Shown: positions 1-5,002 of the stretch, piece after piece | Layout: each line of letters starts with the position of its first letter | Position numbering within the stretch: position 1 is the first letter of the stretch | Origin: Lentisphaerota bacterium | Lineage (GTDB): Bacteria > Verrucomicrobiota > Kiritimatiellia > RFP12 > UBA1067 | NCBI GenBank assembly: GCA_015061765.1 | Contig: SUVZ01000306.1 | Coordinates: 1 to 5,151, forward strand | Direction of reading: 5' to 3' | Length of the DNA: 5,151 nucleotides | The notes under the pieces: model-generated | What the model saw: only the letters and a program-made list of their open reading frames with translations | Told to the model about the DNA's origin: nothing | Database searches by the model: none | Program-made: the position numbers and the translations under genes

Positions 1-111
1 AAGGGCAAGGAAGAGGGCGACAAGGAGACGGCTAAGCCCGAGGTTGCGGCAGAGAAAGCCGAGCCGCAGAAGCTTGCCGACAGGCCGGTCACGCCTGAAG
101 TCGTGAGCTGA
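1..111 (+). CDS. C-terminal end of an unidentified protein with a charged K/E/A/P-rich tail (partial, 5' end outside window)
   Basis: Frame 1 is open from the first base to a TGA at 109-111 and encodes 36 residues. The first two thirds are low-complexity and highly charged (many Lys and Glu with Ala and Pro, for example KGKEEGDKETAKPEVAAEKA), and the protein ends in TPEVVS. Such tails are usually disordered extensions and carry no family information, so I do not recognise the protein. Support for coding comes from the open frame at the window edge, codon choice like that of the genes downstream, and the strong hairpin about 54 bases after the stop. It converges with the sigma factor gene on the other strand. 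The strand and stop are fairly secure; the function is unknown. Confidence 0.6.
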   Translation, partial: KGKEEGDKETAKPEVAAEKAEPQKLADRPVTPEVVS

Positions 112-136
112 GGCTTGTCCTTGGATAGCGTTAATG

Positions 137-159
137 TCTGCGTAATATATAGGCGCAGA
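137..159. repeat. Small inverted repeat (6-bp arms) before the main terminator
   Basis: TCTGCG at 137-142 is perfectly complementary to CGCAGA at 154-159, with an 11-base AT-rich loop. It lies between the end of the upstream partial gene and the stronger hairpin at 165-195, so the two could act as tandem stem-loops at the 3' end of that transcript. There is no T-run. It may equally be chance. Confidence 0.35.
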
Positions 160-164
160 ACCTA

Positions 165-195
165 GAGAAACGGCGGGGATGTCTCGCCGTTTCTC
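165..195. terminator. Strong hairpin between convergent genes, probable bidirectional terminator
   Basis: GAGAAACGGCG at 165-175 pairs perfectly with CGCCGTTTCTC at 185-195. A further G.U pair and a G-C pair inside give a 13-bp stem with a 5-base loop (178-182). It begins 54 bases after the stop of the upstream + strand gene and 19 bases beyond the stop of the - strand sigma factor gene, so it is placed to serve both. Neither strand has a T-run after the stem, so it is not a textbook intrinsic terminator. It could instead work with Rho, or protect 3' ends from exonucleases. Confidence 0.75.
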
Positions 196-213
196 CGTAG
201 TGCGCGCGCCGGT

Positions 214-708
214 CTAGACCTTCAGGTCTGCAAGCATCTCGCGGAGCTTGCCTTTTGCCCTGTGAATGCGCACCTTTACCAGAGATTCCGTGGCGTTGGT
301 AGTCCTGGATATCTCTGATATGGACATCTCCGCGATCTGAAAAAGTGTGTATGCCTCACGGAGAAGGGGTGGAAGGCGAGCAAAGGCCGCAACCAGCCGT
401 TCCCGCAGATATTTGGTGTCGGAGGGGGTGGTCGCAGGGGCGTTGACCGTGCCTGCATCTTCGGGAATGGAATCGGTGAACACCAGATGCCTCGAATCGC
501 GCACTTCATTCTTGCGGAGATTGCGTGCGATGGTGAATGCAAGACCGGAGACGGATGCATCGTCATCTATCAAGGCGTCGCGCATCTTCCATATCTTCAG
601 AAACGTATTCTGGACAATGTCGCACGATTGCGCATAGGTCGAGCCAGTGGCTACAAGCCAGTTGACGAGTTTAGGCGCAAGCTCCACATAATGTTCCTTG
701 ACTGTCAT
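214..708 (-). CDS. RNA polymerase sigma factor, sigma-70 family, ECF type
   Basis: The 164-residue protein is of typical length for an extracytoplasmic-function sigma factor, which joins core RNA polymerase and redirects it to a small regulon. Region 2 spans about residues 5-73: DIVQNTFLKIW (30-40) is the core-binding helix, and LAFTIARNLRKNEVR (56-70) fits the regions that melt and read the -10 element. After a poorly conserved Pro/Thr/Ala-rich linker (about 75-97), region 4 spans about 100-158 and ends in a helix-turn-helix (MSISEISRTTNATESLVKVR, 128-147) followed by IHRAKGKLREML; this part reads the -35 element. There is no region 3. The ATG at 708 has no visible Shine-Dalgarno sequence and lies about 3 bases from the predicted transcription start. 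A GTG at 687 (codon 8) has AAGGA seven bases upstream and would keep all of region 2, so it is a real alternative start. No zinc-finger anti-sigma gene follows; the neighbour downstream converges. The target regulon cannot be read from the window. Confidence 0.92.
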   Translation of the reverse strand: MTVKEHYVELAPKLVNWLVATGSTYAQSCDIVQNTFLKIWKMRDALIDDDASVSGLAFTIARNLRKNEVRDSRHLVFTDSIPEDAGTVNAPATTPSDTKYLRERLVAAFARLPPLLREAYTLFQIAEMSISEISRTTNATESLVKVRIHRAKGKLREMLADLKV

Positions 709-717
709 CGGCGGGAA

Positions 718-728
718 AGTATACCACA
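718..728 (-). promoter_or_regulatory. Extended -10 promoter of the sigma factor gene
   Basis: Read on the - strand this is TGTGGTATACT: a TRTGn extension followed by TATACT, one base from the TATAAT consensus. The hexamer at the 17-base spacer position (741-746) reads TTTCTG on the - strand and is a poor -35, as is usual for extended -10 promoters. The start of transcription would fall near 711, only about 3 bases before the ATG at 708, implying a leaderless or nearly leaderless mRNA. Prediction from sequence only. Confidence 0.6.
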
Positions 729-746
729 AACAGACCGTCTCAGAAA

Positions 747-773
747 CCGAAAAGGAGATAAAAGCATTTTCGG
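747..773. promoter_or_regulatory. Candidate operator: 7-bp perfect inverted repeat between the divergent promoters
   Basis: CCGAAAA at 747-753 is mirrored by TTTTCGG at 767-773, with a 13-base spacer, so the half-site centres are 20 bases (about two helical turns) apart. This geometry suits a dimeric DNA-binding protein. A third related half-site, CTGAAAAGG, occurs at 791-799 (compare CCGAAAAGG at 747-755). The repeat lies roughly 36-62 bases upstream of the predicted sigma gene start and 55-81 bases upstream of the predicted operon start, positions typical of activator sites for both. No regulator is identified. Confidence 0.35.
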
Positions 774-810
774 AGAACTGTTTGAAATTCCTGAAAAGGG
801 GCTGAAGATA

Positions 811-821
811 TATGGTATAAT
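811..821 (+). promoter_or_regulatory. Extended -10 promoter of the DRTGG-CBS/ATPase-polA operon
   Basis: TATGGTATAAT combines a TRTGn extension with a perfect TATAAT -10 hexamer (816-821). No good -35 is present at 17 bases; CTGAAA (791-796, 19-base spacer) is the best match and is weak. Transcription would start near 828, giving a leader of about 22 bases. The element matches the one facing the sigma gene at nine of eleven positions, suggesting both are read by the housekeeping sigma factor. Confidence 0.75.
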
Positions 822-834
822 CGTGACATACAAC

Positions 835-841
835 AAGGAGG
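835..841 (+). promoter_or_regulatory. Strong ribosome binding site of the first operon gene
   Basis: AAGGAGG is a near-complete match to the anti-Shine-Dalgarno sequence, eight bases before the ATG at 850. It fixes that start and contrasts with the weak or absent sites before the other genes in the window, so translation of the whole operon may depend largely on loading here. Confidence 0.9.
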
Positions 842-849
842 AATTCTGA

Positions 850-1197
850 ATGACGATAGCAGATGTTGTTAAGGTTCTCAACGGCAAGCTGATGGCCGGA
901 GACGGTGCGAGCCCTCGCGCCGTCGGTGCGGTGGTCGCGAACGACCTGATGAGCGACGTTCTTCTCTTCGATGCGGACGATCCGCTTCTCCTCACGTCGC
1001 TCGCGAGCGACCAGGCGATTCGTACAGCGCACATCGTGGGCGCGATGGGCGTGGTTGTGCACAACGCAAAGCCACTCTCCGAGACAATGCTCAAAGTCGC
1101 AGACGACCTGCACATCCCGCTGGTGTCTTCTCCGCTTTCGAAATATGATGCGTGCGTGAAGCTCCATGACGCGCTTGAAATGGAGAACAGGGGCTGA
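850..1197 (+). CDS. DRTGG-domain protein, small stand-alone ligand-binding/regulatory protein
   Basis: The 115-residue cytoplasmic protein consists of little more than one DRTGG-type domain. The opening (TIADVVKVLNGKLMAGDG, 2-19) and the stretch GAVVANDLMSDVLLF (26-40) match what I recall of the small DRTGG proteins found beside RsbT-like ATPases in clostridial and Thermotoga hydrogenase loci. The core (about 46-105) shows the family pattern of alternating strands and helices: ASDQAIRTAHIVGAMGVVVHN, then a helix, then IPLVSSPLSKYDACVKL. The literal D-R-T-G-G motif is not kept, which is common in this family. No enzyme active site, signal peptide or membrane segment is visible. DRTGG domains are known from CBS-type pyrophosphatases and from the N-terminal part of some phosphotransacetylases, and resemble the N-terminal domain of HPr kinase. 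The start is secured by AAGGAGG. The stop shares one base with the next start, so a partnership with that protein is likely. A ligand is inferred, not shown. Confidence 0.83.
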   Translation: MTIADVVKVLNGKLMAGDGASPRAVGAVVANDLMSDVLLFDADDPLLLTSLASDQAIRTAHIVGAMGVVVHNAKPLSETMLKVADDLHIPLVSSPLSKYDACVKLHDALEMENRG

Positions 1198-1199
1198 TG
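1182..1199 (+). promoter_or_regulatory. Translational coupling site (TGATG) with internal Shine-Dalgarno
   Basis: GGAGA at 1182-1186 lies ten bases before the ATG at 1197-1199, and that ATG shares its A with the TGA stop (1195-1197) of the preceding gene. Ribosomes can reinitiate directly here, which should keep the DRTGG protein and the CBS/ATPase protein in a fixed ratio. Confidence 0.7.
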
Positions 1200-2201
1200 G
1201 TGTCCTATAATCCAACGATCATCCGGGGCGAGCAGCGGCAGGACGACGAAATCCTCGCCAAGACGCCTCTCGACGCCACCGCGCTCGGCGGCGACAGCTC
1301 CGTGATCATAATGGAGCTGCTGCAGCGCTTCAAGGTGCGCGATGTGATGAAGCGCACCGTGATATCCATTGCGCGGGACACCACCATGCGTGAGGCCCAG
1401 CGTATAATGCGAGAGAACCGCATATCGGGCGTGCCAGTGTCGGAGGAAGGCCGGCTGTTCGGCATTGTGTCCGTGAATGACATCATCAACGCCCTGGATA
1501 ACGGCTGGATCGGCGACAAGTGCGAAGACCACATGGCGAGCAATCTTGTGGTGCTTGAGGCCGGGATGCCGCTCGCATATGCGTTGAGGTATTTCAACAA
1601 CTACACCTACGGGCGTTTTCCCGTGCTGGACTCGTCACGCAAGCTCGTCGGCATCATATCCCAGCGCGACGTGATGAAGGCGCTGCTCTATGAGCTTTCG
1701 GTCGAGATACGCAAGCTTGAGCGCAAGGCGGCGCGCGCGGCGTCCAACGCGCCGGAGCACGTTACGAGCGAGAACTACTTCCGCAAGGAGTTCGCCGTCG
1801 TGCACAATGATCTCAGCAGCGCAGGGCGTGCGGCTAACGAGATAAAGCAGATACTCAAGGAGCGCAAGATCGACCGCACCATCGCGCGTCGTGTTGCGAT
1901 CGCCGCATACGAGCTCGAGATAAACGTGTGCATACACTCGCACGGCGGGATCCTCACGTTCATACTCGATGACAATACGATCACGATCAAGACCAAGGAT
2001 CGCGGACCTGGCATCCCCGACATAGAATGGGCCTGCAGGGACGGCGCATCCACGGCGAACGACTGGATCCGTTCAATGGGCTTCGGTGCAGGAATGGGCC
2101 TGCCGAACTCCAAGCGCGTGTCGGACGAGTTTGAGATCCAGTCCGAAGTGGGCAAGTTCACCAAGGTAACATGCAAGTTCAATCTCAACGCCAAGCGGTA
2201 A
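1197..2201 (+). CDS. Two CBS domains fused to an RsbT/RsbW-like serine-kinase (GHKL ATPase) domain
   Basis: The 334-residue soluble protein has four parts. Residues 1-44 are an extension of no recognised fold. Two CBS domains follow, about 45-103 and 108-163; each keeps the ribose-phosphate-binding pattern G-I-[VI]-S-x-x-D (GIVSVND 89-95, GIISQRD 152-158), so adenosine-nucleotide binding is likely. Residues 164-198 form a charged, helix-prone linker. Residues about 199-331 are a GHKL ATPase domain of the anti-sigma kinase type: N-box E239-xxx-N243 in YELEINVCIHSHGG, G1 box DRGPGI (268-273), and glycine-rich lid GFGAGMGLPNSKRVSDEF (295-312). That last stretch is closer to the switch kinase RsbT than to histidine kinases, and there is no phospho-acceptor histidine domain. 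Such kinases phosphorylate STAS-domain proteins or bind sigma factors; no STAS gene is in the window. The kinase activity is inferred from the fold. Overlapping starts and stops on both sides put it in one operon with the DRTGG gene and polA. Confidence 0.92.
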   Translation: MVSYNPTIIRGEQRQDDEILAKTPLDATALGGDSSVIIMELLQRFKVRDVMKRTVISIARDTTMREAQRIMRENRISGVPVSEEGRLFGIVSVNDIINALDNGWIGDKCEDHMASNLVVLEAGMPLAYALRYFNNYTYGRFPVLDSSRKLVGIISQRDVMKALLYELSVEIRKLERKAARAASNAPEHVTSENYFRKEFAVVHNDLSSAGRAANEIKQILKERKIDRTIARRVAIAAYELEINVCIHSHGGILTFILDDNTITIKTKDRGPGIPDIEWACRDGASTANDWIRSMGFGAGMGLPNSKRVSDEFEIQSEVGKFTKVTCKFNLNAKR

Positions 2202-2203
2202 TG
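2199..2203 (+). promoter_or_regulatory. Stop-start overlap TAATG joining the CBS/ATPase gene to polA
   Basis: The TAA stop (2199-2201) shares its last A with the ATG of polA (2201-2203). No convincing Shine-Dalgarno precedes it: AAGCGG at 2193-2198 is a poor match and only two bases away. polA translation from this transcript therefore probably depends on ribosomes finishing the upstream gene. Confidence 0.75.
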
Positions 2204-5002
2204 AAGACTCTCTGCGTAATTGACCTCATGCCCTTCCTGTATAGAGGGCACTTTGTGTTTCTCAACAAGCCCAGGCTCACGAACTCCGGACTCAATACGT
2301 CTGCGCTTCTCGGCTTTGTGAATGGCGTGATGGCGATCCTCAAGGAGAAATCGCCGACACATGCCGTGTTGGCCATGGATCCGGACGGTAAGACGTTCCG
2401 CCATGAGACGTATCCGGAGTACAAGGCGCGCAGGCAGAAGATGCCGGAGGATCTGGCAGCGAACATCCCGTATGCGTTTGAGGTGTCGGAGGCTCTCGGA
2501 ATCCCCGTAATGCGCAAGGATGGCTATGAGGCGGACGACATAATCGGTACGCTTGCGTCGAAGGCCGCGGCTGACGGCTTCGACGAGATATTCGTGGTGA
2601 CGCCGGACAAGGATGCCGCCCAGCTCGTGACTGAAAAGATAAAGCTGTTCCGTCCGGGGCGCGGCGCATTGCCCTCGGAGGTTCTTGGCGTGGAGGAGGT
2701 GCTGACGCACTGGCATCTTTCGGATCCGAAGCAGATGATCGACTATCTCGCCCTTGCAGGCGATGCGGCGGACAACATTCCGGGAATCAAGGGCATCGGC
2801 GAAAAGTCGGCCGAGCGGCTGCTTGCCAAATGGGGCACAGTTGAGAACATGCTCGCCCATGCGGCTGAGATTCCCGGCAACCTTGGCGACAGGGTGAGGG
2901 CCGGGATGGGGGATGCGAAACTCTCCAAGTTTCTGACCACTATTCGCACGGATGTTCCTATCGACATGGATTGGCGCTTCTGCGAGCTCAAGCAGCCGGA
3001 TGTCCAGCGGCTGACGGATGTCTGCATCAAGTATGAGCTTTACAATCTGGCGAAGCGGTTCGGGATCTATCTGTCGCCGGTGAACTTGCGGGCGTCGGGG
3101 AATTCGCGGACGGACGGCGCTGAAATCGGCGAACAGTTCAAGACGCTTCGCGACGTTCCGCATGACTACAGGCTTGTCACTACACTGGCGCAGGCCAGAG
3201 AGCTTGCTGCCGTGCTTGAAGCGGCTCCGCGCTTCTCGTTTGACACGGAGACCACCAGTACCGACTCAAGGACCGCCGATCTTGTCGGTATGAGTTTCGC
3301 CACAGAGCCTGGCAAGGCGTGGTATGTTGCGGTGCCTCAGGAGCAGTATGTGGGGGGCGATCTGTTCTCTTTTGCGTCGGGAGACGCGGTCAATGCCCGC
3401 GATTTCGTCCAGACGTTTGCGAAGGCGTTTGCCGATCCGTCCAAGACCCTTGTCGCACAGAACGCAAAGTATGACATGACGGTGCTCAGGCGCTACGGCA
3501 TAGAGTTCGGTCCAACTGTGCACGACACCATGCTTGAGCATTACGTGCTGGATGCTGCAGCGCGACACAGCATGGATGCGATGGCGCGCGAACGGCTGAA
3601 CTATGTTCCGATCCCGATCGAGGATTTGATAGGGATGAAGGAACGCGGCAAGCTTCAGAAGAACATGCGTGAGCTGGCGCCAGAGTCGATACTCGACTAT
3701 GCCGCTGAAGATGCGGACGTCACCCTGAGGTTGGAGGACGTGCTGCGTCCAGCCGTCAAGGATGCCGGACTTTTGAATGTGCTGGAGGATTGCGAAGAGC
3801 CGTTGATGGAGGTGCTTTCGGACATGGAGTTTACGGGCGTCAACATTGACGTCTCCGCCCTTCGTGCGTATGGAGTGTCTCTCGACCGGGAGATACAGGG
3901 ACTTCTGAAGTCCATCATGTCCTATGGGGAGCCCGGCATGAACGTCGATTCCCCGAAGCAGATAGGCGAAATGCTTTTCGACAGGATGAAGCTTGATCCT
4001 ACAGGCGTGAAGCGGACCACGAAGGGGCATTGGTCGACGGACGAGAAGACGCTCCAGAGCATCGTCGGGCTGCATCCTGTCGTGTTTGACATTCTTGAAT
4101 ACCGGGCGTGTGCGAAGCTGAAGTCCACCTATGTGGAGAAACTTCCTCAGTTCATTGATCCCAAGGATGGGCGTGTGCACACCGTGTTCGCACAGTCGCT
4201 GACTGAGACCGGACGGCTTTCGTCGAGCGAACCCAACCTCCAGAACATACCGGTCCGCACCGAGCGGGGAAAGAACATCCGCGCGGCGATCGTGCCCAGA
4301 GATTCCGACCACCTCCTTGTGTCGGCCGACTATTCGCAGATCGAGTTGCGTCTGATGGCGGCGATGAGCGGCGACGAGGCCATGAAGGACGCGTTTGCGC
4401 GCGGCGAGGACATTCACCGCGACACGGCAGCGCGTGTGTTTGGCGTCTCTCCGCAGGCCGTGACGCCCGAACAGCGATCAAAGTGCAAGATGGTGAACTT
4501 TGGCATCATATACGGAATATCCGCCTTTGGCCTTGCCCAGCGCCTTAAGATCACGCGCACGGAGGCGGCGGAGCTGATAGACACCTACTTCAAGCTCTAT
4601 CCGGCCGTCCGCAGGTACATGGACGACGCCATAGCCAAAGCGCGGGAGACCGGGTATGCGGTCACTCTTACGGGGCGGAGGCGCTCCCTCCGCGACATCA
4701 ACTCGCGCAACGCGACCGCGCGGATGGCTGCGGAGCGCGATGCGATCAACACCCCTGTTCAGGGTACGGCGGCGGATCTCATCAAGATTGCGATGGTGAG
4801 GGTGTCGAAGGCGCTTAAGAATGCCGGTCTGAAGGCGAGAATGGTGCTCCAGATACACGACGAGCTTCTTTTCGATGTTCCCCGTGACGAGGTGGAGCAG
4901 GTCAAGGAGATCGCAGTGCGTGAAATGTCTGGAGCAATGGACGTTGGCGTCCCGCTCGAGGTGTCGGTCGGGGTTGGGTCCAATTGGCTGGAGGCACATT
5001 GA
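2201..5002 (+). CDS. polA: DNA polymerase I, full length with 5'-nuclease, 3'-5' proofreading and polymerase domains
   Basis: The 933-residue protein (E. coli: 928) fills gaps and removes RNA primers in replication and repair. Residues about 1-290 are the 5'-nuclease, with its metal ligands in place: D8, D60, E110/D112/D113, D136/D138 in TPDKDA, D188/D191 in GDAADNIPG. Residues about 320-515 are the proofreading exonuclease with all three motifs: FDTETTS (D348, E350), NAKYD (D425), YAAEDAD (Y500, D504); many bacterial Pol I enzymes have lost these. The polymerase follows: TETGRLSSSEPNLQNIP (668-684), motif A SADYSQIELR (D710), motif B RSKCKMVNFGIIYG (R759, K763, F767, Y771), motif C QIHDELLF (H886, D887, E888). 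F767 sits where E. coli has F762, so ddNTP discrimination is expected. The usual GSS-type residues after the first Asp are replaced by LMP, probably a lineage variant. The ATG at 2201 is chosen over an in-frame ATG 30 bases upstream because the family begins just before VIDL and the longer form adds only unrelated sequence. Confidence 0.99.
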   Translation: MKTLCVIDLMPFLYRGHFVFLNKPRLTNSGLNTSALLGFVNGVMAILKEKSPTHAVLAMDPDGKTFRHETYPEYKARRQKMPEDLAANIPYAFEVSEALGIPVMRKDGYEADDIIGTLASKAAADGFDEIFVVTPDKDAAQLVTEKIKLFRPGRGALPSEVLGVEEVLTHWHLSDPKQMIDYLALAGDAADNIPGIKGIGEKSAERLLAKWGTVENMLAHAAEIPGNLGDRVRAGMGDAKLSKFLTTIRTDVPIDMDWRFCELKQPDVQRLTDVCIKYELYNLAKRFGIYLSPVNLRASGNSRTDGAEIGEQFKTLRDVPHDYRLVTTLAQARELAAVLEAAPRFSFDTETTSTDSRTADLVGMSFATEPGKAWYVAVPQEQYVGGDLFSFASGDAVNARDFVQTFAKAFADPSKTLVAQNAKYDMTVLRRYGIEFGPTVHDTMLEHYVLDAAARHSMDAMARERLNYVPIPIEDLIGMKERGKLQKNMRELAPESILDYAAEDADVTLRLEDVLRPAVKDAGLLNVLEDCEEPLMEVLSDMEFTGVNIDVSALRAYGVSLDREIQGLLKSIMSYGEPGMNVDSPKQIGEMLFDRMKLDPTGVKRTTKGHWSTDEKTLQSIVGLHPVVFDILEYRACAKLKSTYVEKLPQFIDPKDGRVHTVFAQSLTETGRLSSSEPNLQNIPVRTERGKNIRAAIVPRDSDHLLVSADYSQIELRLMAAMSGDEAMKDAFARGEDIHRDTAARVFGVSPQAVTPEQRSKCKMVNFGIIYGISAFGLAQRLKITRTEAAELIDTYFKLYPAVRRYMDDAIAKARETGYAVTLTGRRRSLRDINSRNATARMAAERDAINTPVQGTAADLIKIAMVRVSKALKNAGLKARMVLQIHDELLFDVPRDEVEQVKEIAVREMSGAMDVGVPLEVSVGVGSNWLEAH

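Noticed and set aside
121..148. Possible promoter (TTGGAT, 16 bases, TAATAT) in the convergent gap
   Set aside because: The -35 matches at only three positions and the transcript would run into the terminator hairpin with no reading frame to express.
211..220. Perfect 10-base palindrome GGTCTAGACC at the sigma factor stop codon
   Set aside because: It overlaps the last codons of the gene, and one palindrome of this size has no further support as a binding site.
709..1215. N-terminal extension of the sigma factor reading frame, open on the - strand up to 1215
   Set aside because: The extension would run through both promoters and antisense to the DRTGG gene, and it has no resemblance to sigma factors. 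The family homology begins just after the ATG at 708.
2171..2200. In-frame upstream ATG that would lengthen polA by ten residues
   Set aside because: The added residues are Gln-rich and unlike Pol I N-termini, no Shine-Dalgarno precedes it, and the TAATG junction at 2199-2203 fits the same one-base overlap style as the preceding pair.
1775..3163. Long open frame on the - strand (462 codons) spanning the CBS/ATPase and polA genes
   Set aside because: It lies antisense to two certain genes, crosses their junction, and its translation is rich in Arg, His and Leu with no domain pattern. It arises from the GC-rich codon use of the + strand genes.
3266..4417. Long open frame on the - strand (383 codons) within polA
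   Set aside because: Fully antisense to conserved exonuclease and polymerase motifs; composition is of the same Arg/His-rich shadow type and no ribosome binding site or promoter is seen.
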